In this document: positions 28,282 to 37,777 of the stretch, piece by piece
How positions within the stretch are numbered: position 1 is the stretch's first letter
How the letters are laid out: every line of letters starts with the position of its first letter
Program-made: the position numbers and the translations under genes
NCBI GenBank assembly: GCA_965221575.1
Contig: CBDCSM010000011.1
Coordinates: forward strand, 372,001-436,000
DNA length: 64,000 nt
Reading direction: 5' to 3'
Source: JAPPHA01 sp965221575
Lineage (GTDB): Bacteria; Pseudomonadota; Alphaproteobacteria; Rhodobacterales; Rhodobacteraceae
Notes under the pieces: model-generated
What the model was told of the DNA's origin: nothing
The model's database searches: none
Seen by the model: the letters and a program-made list of their open reading frames with translations, nothing else

Positions 28282-29907
28282 TCAGGCATCGATCCAGATG
28301 CTTTCAAACCGGCTGGACCAGTTTTGGGCATGGCTGCGGGCGTTCTTCACATTTGCCGCGTGGGCCACCATGTTCCGCCGTGCCCCGATACTGATGCCAG
28401 GCACCTCTTCCTGTGCAATGCTTTGCGCTTCCTTGTACATGTTCGAGCGCTCCACCGGGTCGCTCGTGCCGACAGCTGTCTGCACTAGGTCATGATACCT
28501 TTCTGAACCCTCGGTTTCCCATTTGCCGCCCGAGTTTATTGCCGTCCACGGCCGGAGAAGGTTGATGTAGGGATTACGCGGCCCGACGAGGTGACGACGC
28601 GGGCGCCCCCACGGTTTGTTGACCGCCGTGGCGTAGGGAATGTACCCGTCACAAGGCCGCTCTTCGAACTTCAACTCGATACCGGCCTCGGCCAGGCTTT
28701 CGGACACAATCGGCCAAAGGCGCGGCTCTTCGGGAAACGACGGGCAGAACAGCATCGTGGGCAGCTTGACACCGTCACCATATCCGGCCTCTGCCAGCAG
28801 AGCCCTGGCTTGCGCCACGTCCCGTTCCACCGGTCGCGGAACGAAATCCGCACTGAGACCATTCATGTGCGTGTCGTTTCCGGTCCAGCCGTCCGGGTCG
28901 TTGTAGACAATCGTGTTGATCTTCACGCGGTCTATTGCCAGAGACATCGCTTGACGAATTCGCTGATCGTTCCACGGAAAATCAAGGTTTTTCGGCATGA
29001 CCATATAGAATCCGTCGCCCGATCTAGACGCGTGAACTACCCCTCCCGCATCCTCAAATTGACCGATCTGGCCAGGATCTATGTTCCAGACTGCATTCAA
29101 TTGCCCTGCACGGAAACCGTTGATGGCGGCGTTACCCAGAGTGATCACGCCCACCAATTCGTCCAGATAAGGTCCGCCGCCTTCCATCCAGTAGTTCTCG
29201 TTGCGCCCAGCACGAAACTGACGTGCATTGTCAATCTCGATGAGTTGGAATGGCCCCGTTCCGATTCCGTCATAGCCCATCTCTTGGAGGTCATCCTTGG
29301 CTTTGAAAATCGTTGCCCTGTATTCGGCCAACGCAAACGGTAATTCAGCATTGGGTCGCTCCAAATGGAGGCGGACACCGTACTTGCCGGTCTTTTCAGG
29401 CCGGGCGATTGTGTTCTTGATCAGGCCGACACCACCGAGCATGTGAAGGCTTAAAGAGGCGACCACATCATCGGCAGTCATTTCACTGCCATCGTGGAAC
29501 AATACTCCTTCGTGCAGCTCCAACTCCCATACATCCGAACTATCATTGGATGTCAGCGTGCGAGCCAATTCCAACTGAACGTTCAGATCTTCGTCAACCC
29601 AGGTCAGCATATTCCAGACCGCGCGTGTCAGAAGATCGAGATAGTAGTACGAATGTTCGCCTCGATTTGATTCGCCCAACGCCCAATTCGGATAAGTTTG
29701 ACCGTAGACAAGCTTGCCACCCATCTTGGGAGTTTGTCCTTCAAGCAAAGCGGACATGGCATCGGCGGTACTAGCGAGTGCTTTCGTCGGATCTAGAAGA
29801 TGCGAAAGACCGAAAACCGCGGCACCGGCGGCGGCATGGTTCATCAACTGCCGGCGCGTCAGCCAAGACGGATTTGTTTTTCGAAATTCAGGTTCTTTAC
29901 TTTTCAT
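28282..29907 (-). CDS. dppA: ABC transporter substrate-binding protein, peptide family (SBP_bac_5)
   Basis: A 541-residue periplasmic binding protein of the extracellular solute-binding family 5. The N-terminus TRRQLMNHAAAGAAVFGLSHLL resembles a Tat-type export signal with an Arg pair rather than a plain Sec signal. LELHEGVLFHDGSEMTADDVVASL is the family signature near residue 110. I chose the ATG at 29907 because GGAGG precedes it at good distance; upstream in-frame starts add a Pro/Gly-rich stretch without signal features. It is the first transporter gene after the PHP hydrolase (125-base gap). Family 5 proteins bind peptides, glycosides, nickel complexes or opines, so the ligand is open. 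Confidence 0.9.
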   Translation of the reverse strand: MKSKEPEFRKTNPSWLTRRQLMNHAAAGAAVFGLSHLLDPTKALASTADAMSALLEGQTPKMGGKLVYGQTYPNWALGESNRGEHSYYYLDLLTRAVWNMLTWVDEDLNVQLELARTLTSNDSSDVWELELHEGVLFHDGSEMTADDVVASLSLHMLGGVGLIKNTIARPEKTGKYGVRLHLERPNAELPFALAEYRATIFKAKDDLQEMGYDGIGTGPFQLIEIDNARQFRAGRNENYWMEGGGPYLDELVGVITLGNAAINGFRAGQLNAVWNIDPGQIGQFEDAGGVVHASRSGDGFYMVMPKNLDFPWNDQRIRQAMSLAIDRVKINTIVYNDPDGWTGNDTHMNGLSADFVPRPVERDVAQARALLAEAGYGDGVKLPTMLFCPSFPEEPRLWPIVSESLAEAGIELKFEERPCDGYIPYATAVNKPWGRPRRHLVGPRNPYINLLRPWTAINSGGKWETEGSERYHDLVQTAVGTSDPVERSNMYKEAQSIAQEEVPGISIGARRNMVAHAANVKNARSHAQNWSSRFESIWIDA

Positions 29908-30031
29908 GGTCTGTTCCTCCCCAAGTGCCGGATTCCTGCATGGAATTCCGGGCGTTACGTCATCTATTCTGGACATTTGTTTTTCTCCCAAGAGTGTCGG
30001 CGAGACCAAGATCTCGTGTGCGCCGAGAGTC

Positions 30032-30952
30032 TCACCCAAACCAATGTGGGTTTGACCAGGCCCTGCGCCCGGATTTGTCCACAATTACGGCCCGGCACCA
30101 CTCGTTCGCGAAATCCTTGAACGCCAGCCTCGCCGACGTCAGATTGCGACCATGAATGCGCACGTTCTTTGACACGGGCCCAAGAAGCATTACGGTTTCG
30201 GCGGGAGAGCATCGAATGACGACATGATCATCTTCAAAGGCGATTTGGTGAATTTCGGGTCCCTGGCTGGAATAAAACTCCCCCGCCTTGAGAGCTGCCA
30301 GAATCGCTTCCGGAGCGTTCCGTTCCGACTTGACCATCACCCAGCCGCCAAACGTGTCGTCGACGATGATGTGACTGTCGTCGACCGCGATGCAGTTCAG
30401 TCGGTGCCCGCGACTGAGCATCGCATCATAAAAGACAAGCCCGTCGCCGCGGTCCGCATTCACCTGGCTGGTATGATTGTACACTTCGACGGCGTCGGCG
30501 GCCCGCAACGCCTCTCCATCCTCAATCTGCAGCTGGTACCAGTGGGGGTGTGCGATGGCCACATATGCGCCTGCATCAGACGCACGCTGAGCCAATGCCG
30601 GCCCGTCTTCGGTTTCGTCTGGTGGCGGAAAATCCAGCGGCAGACCGACAGCCAGAATGTGCCAGATCGCGCCTCTCGACGTGCGAGGGGCATGCAGTTC
30701 CGCACCCAGTATCGTGGTGAAATCATCGTCCCGATACGCCCGCGTGTCCGTGACCGGATAGCCGTAAACCTCGCGAAAGTGGTCAGTGACCGAAACGAAG
30801 TCATATCCCTGGTCACGGTACAGCTTGCACACTGCCTCGGGATGCAGCCTGCCGTCAGAGTTGTTCGAATGGCCGTGCAGATTGCCCCGCCAGAACACAC
30901 CCTTGGCTTGGAATGCCTTATCTATGGCGTTGCCTCCCGTAGAGCCCAGCAT
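30032..30952 (-). CDS. PHP-domain metallohydrolase (CehA/McbA-like)
   Basis: A 306-residue protein with the PHP metal-binding motifs: HGHSNNSDG near residue 28, SVTDH near 55, an ELHAP glutamate-histidine block, AHPHW, and VDDSH. The PHP fold hydrolyses phosphoesters, and the CehA/McbA branch includes carbaryl-type ester hydrolases. I chose the ATG at 30952, which follows GGAG; an upstream start at 31027 would add a basic, aromatic-rich stretch. It is the promoter-proximal gene of the transporter cassette, and the 100 bases upstream are very AT-rich, consistent with a promoter. Confidence 0.82.
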   Translation of the reverse strand: MLGSTGGNAIDKAFQAKGVFWRGNLHGHSNNSDGRLHPEAVCKLYRDQGYDFVSVTDHFREVYGYPVTDTRAYRDDDFTTILGAELHAPRTSRGAIWHILAVGLPLDFPPPDETEDGPALAQRASDAGAYVAIAHPHWYQLQIEDGEALRAADAVEVYNHTSQVNADRGDGLVFYDAMLSRGHRLNCIAVDDSHIIVDDTFGGWVMVKSERNAPEAILAALKAGEFYSSQGPEIHQIAFEDDHVVIRCSPAETVMLLGPVSKNVRIHGRNLTSARLAFKDFANEWCRAVIVDKSGRRAWSNPHWFG

Positions 30953-31081
30953 TAGGCTCCGGCATCTTTCACGCGGACGAGATCCGACGCCTAAAAAAAT
31001 ATATTTATTTCTCCAATATTTCTCCAATCGATTGATTCAATGTAAACAATCATTAAATCAATACTGGCGTTGTCAGCGGTC

Positions 31082-31213
31082 CGGCCGTCCCTGCCCGTGG
31101 AGGCTCCTGCGCAAGACGCCCACAACCGCCCCCAATCGCCCGAGAAGCAGGAAGCCCCATCCTTCAGGGTGGGGAGCAGTCACATGCGCATCGCCTTTCC
31201 GGCCGGGTCATAA
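31082..31213 (+). pseudogene. IS200/IS605-family TnpB C-terminal end with right-end hairpin
   Basis: The frame reads LPVEAPAQDA, then KQEAPSFRVGSSHMR, ending at a TAA at 31211. This tail is characteristic of TnpB (OrfB) of IS200/IS605 elements. The same DNA forms an 8-bp stem with a TTCA loop at 31155-31174 (CCCCATCC/GGGTGGGG), the hairpin normally found at the element's right end and in the 3' part of its guide RNA. The rest of the element is missing. Confidence 0.6.
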
Positions 31214-31289
31214 GGCGACCTCGCCATGACCCGTGCGGGAAACCTCTCCGCGACGACATGAGCCGAGAGCTCGGTACCGGTTTCCGCGA

Positions 31290-32241
31290 ACTCGGGCTCG
31301 ACCAGGGGGCCATGGCGAGACTCTTTCCGATGACGTGACCGTATCCGCCTGACGTGATGAAGCCGATCCGGGAGGAAACCGACACGACCTGCGCATTTCT
31401 CGACTTGAGGATGCGGATTTTCTCATCGGTCAGTCGACCGACCGCTGTATCGCGGGTTCCATAGGCATATGCGACCTTCGTCAGATCCATGTTCGCCAGC
31501 GTTCCGGTGTACCTGAACTTTCCCAACACTCCCTGAAACAATTTCGAAAGGCGCGGATCTATCGGCATTTTCCGTCCACGAGGTACTGATCCCGCTCCTC
31601 CTCGGAATACTCATGCACCATGATCGTCCCGCCGTCGTCACCGTGAACATGGACCTTGTCACTCGCGTCGTGAAGCTTGCTTATCCTGTTCCTCCGCATC
31701 ATCTCCTCGATGTCCGGTCGGACCGCCATGATCACATGGCCGTCGGCCGCATCAGATCCCTTGAGCATCAGGTAGAGGGGCAGCACGAACGTACCGAAGG
31801 AATGGCTGAAGACCACGACCCGCTTTTTCTGCGCCTTGAAGTGCCGGATAACCCTGTCGAGTATCTCGACGCCGAGATCCATCTCCGCCAGCACCTGTCG
31901 AGCCGCCACGAAGTCCGTCCGCGCCATCAGCGCGGGATCGACCGTCTGGATCTGATGGACATTCGCAAGCAGGGGCCGCTTGCCGGTTTTCGCCTCATAT
32001 GTGTTCGCGAACTGCTGTTCGCGAACTGCTTGACTTCGTGCCCGTCCCGCAGGTCTGTGGAAGGCCCGCCTTGTTGGAAGAGCCACACGGGATCCGAGTT
32101 CGGGTCGCCTCCAAGCACCGTGACAAGTCCGGTCGTATCCACCGGGATTTCGGTCCTGTGATACCGGGAAGGGACTTGCCGGACGCTTATGGGCTTCTCG
32201 CGCAGGACGAAGCTGAGCAACCGTGCCTGGCCGCGCGCCAC
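31290..32241 (-). pseudogene. Alpha/beta-hydrolase-like protein, frameshifted
   Basis: Three minus-strand frames join into one protein: GLVTVLGGDPNSDPVWLFQQ first, then VVVFSHSFGTFVLPLYLML with a serine nucleophile-elbow pattern (S-H-S-F-G), and finally RLSKLFQGVLGKFRYTGTLA. Frame changes occur near 32030 and 31565. The family is inferred from the nucleophile elbow alone and the product would be non-functional as read. Confidence 0.5.
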
Positions 32242-32250
32242 CTCCGCGGT

Positions 32251-32481
32251 TCAGCACGGCAATCGTCGCGCCGGACCGCCGAGGACGACGCCCAGCGAGA
32301 GCGAAGGTCTTGTCTCGTTCCCCAGAAAGTCGAGCTCCATCCGAAACCCAACGGAAACGGAGCAGTTCACCATGCAGGTCATGCCCGAGGAAACCGTCAG
32401 GCGGCCTTCATCCCTAGTGGAGAACACAGCCGGCCGGGCAATCTGGCGGTCGAACTCGTAGTATATGCGGGACTTCGACAA
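32251..32481 (-). CDS. Hypothetical protein or gene fragment
   Basis: A 76-residue frame, rich in beta-type residues (RMELDFLGNETRPSLSLGVVL), immediately upstream of the hydrolase-like pseudogene and on the same strand. I do not recognise a family. It may be a remnant of the neighbouring gene. Confidence 0.3.
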   Translation of the reverse strand: MSKSRIYYEFDRQIARPAVFSTRDEGRLTVSSGMTCMVNCSVSVGFRMELDFLGNETRPSLSLGVVLGGPARRLPC

Positions 32482-32930
32482 CCACGTCTCATCGATCTGC
32501 CGCTTCCACCTGAGATCGATACCCCTGGTCGCTCATTCCCGATGACGGGCTCACGCCTCGTACCCCTGGAAGTCGTCCGAGAGCGGGAAATAACAGTTCG
32601 CCGAGAGGCAATCGGCGTCGTCCTGCCAGTCGGCACCGACACTCACTCAATCATGCGCGATCGTCTCGTTCCGGAGATCATCCTTTATCCGGTTCCGGTC
32701 GCAAAAGGCGTCGACTCCATAGACGCCCCCTGCCCGCCGTGAACCGATACGCGTGGCCGATCCTCGCGCCCTGCCGCAGACGGGTACCGGCCCGGCTGGT
32801 CGGGAACGTCGTCATCTGCCGGAACTGCCTCATGAACGAGCAACGGGCGCAACACTTCCGCTTTCAGGCAAATCCAGCGTTTGACGGATTCCCCGTGGAC
32901 CTCCGTGGATCTTTGCGCCGAGGAAGCCGT
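32482..32930. other. Region without a recognisable gene
   Basis: These 449 bases contain only short frames without motifs on either strand. Confidence 0.35.
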
Positions 32931-33377
32931 TCATCGACCACCAATTGCGCCAGTCTCCGCATTCGCCTCCCATGGGTTGATGACCTCAACATCCGCCGCC
33001 TCGAACGGGGAGACATCACGCGTGGCAACGGCGGCGCTGCGATGGATGGCGATCGCCGCGATCAAGCCATCCGGAAAGCCGATGGCGCATCCTCGGCGGC
33101 GCGCAACGGCCATGACTTCACCAAACAGAAGCGAAGCGCCAAGATCGAATGGGAACAACCGGCCGGAGAACAGGTCGACGGTATGCTTCAGCCTGCGCTC
33201 AAGACCGTCACGACGTTTGCCTGCGTCCAGCTTGTGAACACCTGCGCTGATTTCCGCAATGGTGACCGTCGTCAGATACAAGGCATCCTCGGCTTGCCGG
33301 TCGAGCCATGCGAGAACGGACGGCGAGGATTTCGGCTTCGCCACTTCGGAAATGACGTTCGTGTCGAGAATGATCAT
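32931..33377 (-). CDS. fitB: PIN-domain ribonuclease toxin (FitB/VapC family)
   Basis: A 148-residue PIN-domain toxin expected to cleave RNA until neutralised by its partner. It starts MIILDTNVISEVAKP, giving the first acidic residue (DTN). A Glu in TVTIAEISAGV and a late Asp in IGFPDGLIAAIA supply the other metal ligands. Length and spacing match FitB of the FitAB type. It overlaps the antitoxin gene by four bases, the usual coupled arrangement. The C-terminal ten residues (NAETGAIGGR) look slightly extended. Confidence 0.88.
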   Translation of the reverse strand: MIILDTNVISEVAKPKSSPSVLAWLDRQAEDALYLTTVTIAEISAGVHKLDAGKRRDGLERRLKHTVDLFSGRLFPFDLGASLLFGEVMAVARRRGCAIGFPDGLIAAIAIHRSAAVATRDVSPFEAADVEVINPWEANAETGAIGGR

Positions 33378-33613
33378 TCCAGGTCCATCGGTTCGTAAGG
33401 CGCCTGGTCACGCGCCAGATCGACGTCCTGGAAATCGGCTCCATCCCAAAGAGCTGCCATGCGGGTCCCGAAACCAGTACGCGATTCCGGCACCAGGTTT
33501 CCTTCGAGAATCTCGCGGGCCAGGGACTCTGCGCTGCGGTTCTGCTGTCGGGCGCGCGCCTTCAGAGCGCGGTGTGCTTCCGAGGCCAGTTGACGGACCA
33601 GGATCTGCGGCAT
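33374..33613 (-). CDS. fitA: Ribbon-helix-helix antitoxin (FitA-like)
   Basis: A 79-residue antitoxin. The N-terminus MPQILVRQLASEAHRALKARA forms the DNA-binding ribbon-helix-helix, followed by RSAESLAREIL. The C-terminal acidic tail would wrap the FitB active site. I chose the ATG at 33613 because it follows AGGAGG; an upstream in-frame start would add 11 residues. FitA-type proteins autoregulate their own operon. Confidence 0.87.
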   Translation of the reverse strand: MPQILVRQLASEAHRALKARARQQNRSAESLAREILEGNLVPESRTGFGTRMAALWDGADFQDVDLARDQAPYEPMDLE

Positions 33614-34431
33614 GTAGTTCCTCCTGCGATGACCGGATGCTATCACAAGCCCATTCTGATAGCATAGCCTGAGGCGATGCGCCAGAGATTCTCATCAAGA
33701 CGGTTTCCGCTGTTGCTTCCGGGATTGGACGGCTTCGATATTTTGTTCGGATGTGAAGGTCCTGTGTGGAGCCTGGGTGAGGACGCGATCGGTTACGTTG
33801 CGGCGGCGGGGTCGGTGACGAGTGTGTTGAACAAGGCCTCCCATGTCGCGCAGACAAGATGTCCGGCGATCGAACGGATGTACTCGAAAAGGCGGACCCG
33901 CGCCCCGAGTGTCCTGCGGGCCTGCTGCCAGGGGATCTCGAACAGGTCGCGGACTCCATGCATTGCGAATGCGAAGTCACTGTGAAGATCGTTCATCGTC
34001 CGCGCTGATCGAATGAGCCACACCCTGTGCAGCCCGAAGGCGCCGCACTGATCAGGGCCAATGAAGGTGAATCGTTTGCCGCCTTGATTCCGACTGTGCC
34101 GCGCTTCGGTCTTGATGACAGCGGGTGCGCCAAAAACAGGATATCACAGGCAGCAACACGAGCAGATGACCGACAGGCATGACAAGGGACAGGATGGTGC
34201 CCGATACCAGAACGCGGACATCGCGGCAGCGTTCGGCAACTGGAGCCGGAAGTGTCCGCCACGTATCCCGACCACGCCAAATGCTTCCCGATAAAGTCTG
34301 ATCGGAAAGAGGTGTTTATGCAGCTCTCCGAGCCGTGATTCTTGAAGCCTGCCCGGTTGTTCAATCGCTCGGGATGAATATGTCGGTGTCGCCGATCCTG
34401 TTCAGGGTCCGTCTTCCGCCCCTGTTCCCGT
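33614..34431. other. Region without a recognisable gene
   Basis: About 820 bases with no assignable gene. A minus-strand frame at 33793-34023 (76 codons) and a plus-strand stretch near 34025-34190 have protein-like composition, but neither shows a motif I recognise. Both may be decayed coding sequence. Confidence 0.35.
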
Positions 34432-34815
34432 TCAGGTCAGAACCCGGTACAGGTAGAGCATCTCGTCCCAGACGCTCATGAGCAGGATTCCCGACACGAT
34501 CAGGCCCCAGAAGCCGATGCCTTGCCGGATTCTATCCGTGTCCCGGACGACCAGTTCCAGGCGTGACTCGCACCTGGCGAGGCTCGCCGCACAGGCAGCC
34601 AATGTCGCCGTGGCTTTGCCCTGCTGATCCGTTGCCGCTTCGAGTGCCCGACCGAATTCCTCGGCCCTAGTAACGAGGTCTGCGTTGCCTCCGGTCGTGG
34701 CGGCACTTTCGCGAAGGCCGCCGATCAGTTCTTCCCGTTCGCGTTTTCCCTCGCGAAGAGCCTCCCCCACGGACCGCTGCACCTCCAGCATTTCGTCCCA
34801 GGGAAAGCTCGGCAT
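34432..34815 (-). CDS. Hypothetical coiled-coil protein with C-terminal membrane anchor
   Basis: A 127-residue protein starting MPSFPWDEMLEVQRSVG. A long charged helical region with heptad-like spacing (about residues 10-100) is followed by one hydrophobic segment (IGFWGLIVSGILLMSVW) and a short cytoplasmic tail. No family is recognised. The longer in-frame start runs antisense into the nrdJ fragment, so the ATG at 34815 is more likely. The gene abuts the truncation point of nrdJ. Confidence 0.5.
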   Translation of the reverse strand: MPSFPWDEMLEVQRSVGEALREGKREREELIGGLRESAATTGGNADLVTRAEEFGRALEAATDQQGKATATLAACAASLARCESRLELVVRDTDRIRQGIGFWGLIVSGILLMSVWDEMLYLYRVLT

Positions 34816-34843
34816 GGCCCGGATGGCCCCGGCCACATCGGTT

Positions 34844-36280
34844 GGCGCCTGCCTCCTGGGCTCGATCAACCTGGCCCGCCTTGTTCATGATCCGTTCGGG
34901 TCGAATGCACGAATAGACACGAATGAACTCGACCGCCTGGTGGCTGTCGCCGTGCGCATGATGGACAACGTCATTGACGTGTCCCGGTTCCCGCTCGACG
35001 CGCAGCGGCGGGAGGCGCATGGCAAGCGACGGATTGGCCTGGGCGTGACCGGTCTTGCCGACGCGCTGCTGATGACCGGGGAGCGCTACGGGAGCACCGA
35101 GGCCGCGCGGGTCACCGAAGACCTGATGCGCCGGATCGCCCATTCATCCTATCTGGCGTCCACCGAATTGGCCGTCGAGAAGGGCGCGTTCCCGCTGTTC
35201 GACCGCGACGCCTTCCTGGCCGGCCGGACCATGCGGACAATGGACGAAGAGGTCAGGGAGGCGGTTTCGGCCAACGGCATCCGCAACGCCCTTCTGACAT
35301 CGATCGCGCCGACGGGGACGATTTCACTTTATGCGGGCAATGTTTCCTCGGGGATCGAGCCCGTGTTCGCGTTCTCGTACAACCGCAAGGTGCTGCAACC
35401 GGACGGCTCCCAGGTCGAGGAAGAGGTTGTCGATTACGCGGTCCAGCTCTGGCGCGACATGTTCGGCGACCGGCCCCTGCCCGGGCATTTCGTCGACGCC
35501 CAGTCGCTGACACCCGAGGATCACGTCCGCATGCAGGCGGCGGCCCAGAAATGGGTCGACAGTTCGATTTCCAAGACGATCAACTGTCCCGGCGATATCG
35601 AATTCGAGGACTTTCGGGCCGTGTACATGTCCGCCTGGGACCAGGGGTGCAAGGGATGCACGACCTATCGTCCCAACGAGGTCACGGGTTCTGTACTGAG
35701 CGTCGCGGAAACCGAAGAGGCGACGCCGGAAGCCGACCAGGGCGCCGAGGTGATCTACATCGCCAAGCCACTGGACCGGCCGAAGGCGCTGGAGGGCCGC
35801 ACATACAAGATCAAGTGGCCGGAAAGCGAGCACGCGATCTACATTACGGTCAATGACACGCTGCAAAACGGAGTTCGCCGACCGTTCGAGGTGTTCATCA
35901 ATTCGAAGAACATGGAGCACTATGCCTGGACGCTAGCGCTCAAACGCATGATTTCCGCGGTGTTCCGCCGGGGAGGGGACGTCCGGTTTGTGGCCGAAGA
36001 ATTGAAGGCCGTGTTTGATCCGCGAGGGGGCGCCTGGATGGAAGGCCTGTACGTTCCATCGATTCTCGCCATGCTTGGGTCCGTCATCGAACAGCACCTG
36101 GCGAGAGTCGGCTATGACGGCGCGGATTTTCATGGCCGGCAGCCGGTCGACCCACCAAGCATTCCTTTGGTCTCGGCGATTGCGGCTTCCGGCTCCTGTC
36201 CCGCCTGTGGAAGCGCGGCGGTCGTGCGCCGGGATTGGTGTCTGGACTGCCGCGACTGCGGCCACTCGAAATGTCAGTGA
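34844..36280 (+). pseudogene. nrdJ: Class II (B12-dependent) ribonucleotide reductase, N-terminally truncated
   Basis: The frame carries the C-terminal 478 residues of a NrdJ-type vitamin B12-dependent ribonucleotide reductase, starting at GACLLGSINLARL. Visible features are SIAPTGTISLYAGNVSSGIEP, the CKGCTTYRPN region, and a C-terminal zinc-ribbon-like tail with SCPACGS and CLDCRDCGHSKC. Full NrdJ proteins have several hundred more N-terminal residues, including the first active-site cysteine, so this copy cannot be a complete enzyme. The break lies within about 30 bases of 34844, where similarity stops and the opposite-strand hypothetical gene begins. Confidence 0.82.
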
Positions 36281-36299
36281 CAATCGAAAGGAGTATCCG

Positions 36300-36560
36300 A
36301 TGTCCGACCCCACCAATATCTACTCGATCAATATCAAGCAGGAAGGCGTAGACGGGAAGGTCTACTGGAAGCCGTGCGGCGTGGCCTTCTTGAATAGCGA
36401 TGACGACGGTCAGGCCGCCGGACAGCAACCAGCGAGGCCGCGGTCGAGAGCACGGTCCTCCGGACAGCACGCTCAAGGATCTGGAAATCCAGCCGGTCAA
36501 CCGGACCGCCGATCAGGCGCTCGACGTCCTCCGAGACCGCCGCCGCGATCGCCGCCGTGA
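36300..36560 (+). pseudogene. Small conserved gene truncated by insertion
   Basis: Twenty bases after the nrdJ stop an ATG opens a frame starting MSDPTNIYSINIKQEG, with VYWKPCGVAFLNSDDDG. After about residue 37 the composition switches abruptly to Arg/Pro/Gln, because the DNA becomes the antisense of a transposase remnant. Only the first 37 residues look native. A GAAAGGAG ribosome binding site precedes the start. Confidence 0.5.
36405..36545 (-). pseudogene. ISKra4-like transposase, N-terminal remnant
   Basis: The minus-strand frame reads AIAAAVSEDVERLIGGP, then LDFQILERAVRRTVLSTAAS. This resembles the N-terminal start region of ISKra4-type transposases, and lies just after a DUF6788 gene. 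The rest is gone, cut at the junction with the small gene at 36300. Confidence 0.35.
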
Positions 36561-36923
36561 AGAGCCCCCTTTTTCGGCGCGGGCGCCGTCCCCTTCCTGT
36601 GATCTCACCGCATCGGCCAAGGCCTCGCTGGCCTCGAGATAGCGCGCCGAGATGTCGAGAAAGCGCTCATGCTCTTCGACAAGGCGCCGGGTCCGTTCAA
36701 ATTCCTCGGGAGGAATGCGGACCGAACGGGGCCTTCCGCGGATCGAGCGATTGAGCACATAGCTCGGACCGTGCCCCGGGCTGTCGTCATCGGCGCAGTG
36801 ACAGTTGGGCTTGCCGCACTTGCGGTAGTTCTCGTGCAGCTTGCCGGGCCGCAGGTCGCCGAGCGTGGCGAACTGGGCCTGGGCATCGTCCCTGCAGCGT
36901 TTCAGTTCATCGATGTCCGGCAT
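36513..36923 (-). CDS. DUF6788 family protein, transposon-associated
   Basis: A 136-residue protein starting MPDIDELKRCRDDAQAQF, with the signature ENYRKCGKPNCHCADDDSPGHGPSYVL of the DUF6788 region; the C-x-x-x-x-C-x-C cluster could bind zinc. Such proteins accompany transposases and their role is unknown. GGAGG precedes the chosen ATG at 36923. The Arg-rich C-terminus (RSRRRSRRTSSA) arises from a frame that runs into the following transposase remnant, so the tail is probably not native. Confidence 0.6.
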   Translation of the reverse strand: MPDIDELKRCRDDAQAQFATLGDLRPGKLHENYRKCGKPNCHCADDDSPGHGPSYVLNRSIRGRPRSVRIPPEEFERTRRLVEEHERFLDISARYLEASEALADAVRSQEGDGARAEKGGSSRRRSRRRSRRTSSA

Positions 36924-37777
36924 GACGTGCCTCCATGAGGTTCGAGTGTCGCCCGTGAAGCCTGGGCGTGGCAACTGGTAGAACCGTTTTCCCAGACAGG
37001 AAGCCGAAAAGCCAGCTACTGTAGACCGCCGGGCCGACGCCTCACAAATTCGTCGTGCACTGAGTGCCATGAAACGACTTGACCAAGTGTGAAATGATTA
37101 TCTTGTTGTAATACATCATATTTTTCTGCGAATCAGGATTTCGTTTCATACAGTGTGAAACGATAATCGAATTGACTTCCAGGAAAAGCGAAAGCCCGAT
37201 ACCGTGAAACGGGTAAGGTGTGAAGAAAACAGAATGCCAAGAAAACGTCCAAGAGACAATGAAACGATTCCCTGGAAATCGCGACGGAGTCGCCGTACGG
37301 CAACGACCACAAAGGCGTACGATGCACCCAACCGAGGGGTCAGGCGTTCAACGCGCTCGCCTCTTCCGACTGCAGAGCGAGATAGTCGTGCAGATCGCAC
37401 GGAAGCTCGGCTTCGCCCCAGGTTGTTGGGGACGGTGCCCGTGGCCCGCGCCCGTACGCTTTCTGCGGCCGTTCAACGCTCAAGCGTACAGTCGCACCGA
37501 GTACGAATTTAACGAGCGATTACCCGCCAACGCGGCCGTAAGGGCTGTCCGGCGCGCCATCTGGTCCTCGAATTTGGGATGGATGTTTGTGACAAGGATT
37601 GCTCAATGTAATCCTGCGCAAGCGCATTGACTTGTATCGCTGCCGCATCCGCATAGTTGAGAATCTGGGCAGGTACCGCCTCTATTTGCTGGTGGTGAAA
37701 GTCTGTCGCGCAACAACAACATTCTCCGGCCCGCCTCGAGCCTGACGGATCAGGCCTTTCGTAAAGGAGCGCGCGGT
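36924..37777. other. Region without a recognisable gene
   Basis: About 850 bases. The 37090-37260 part is AT-rich and repeats GTGAAACG-like words (37066, 37155, 37205), which might be regulatory or IS-end sequence. A minus-strand frame at 37509-37835 and a plus-strand frame near 37220-37630 have no recognisable motif. Confidence 0.35.

Noticed and set aside
34685..34843. N-terminal extension of the nrdJ frame
   Set aside because: The extension is Ser/Arg/Pro-rich antisense of the neighbouring coiled-coil gene and not NrdJ-like.
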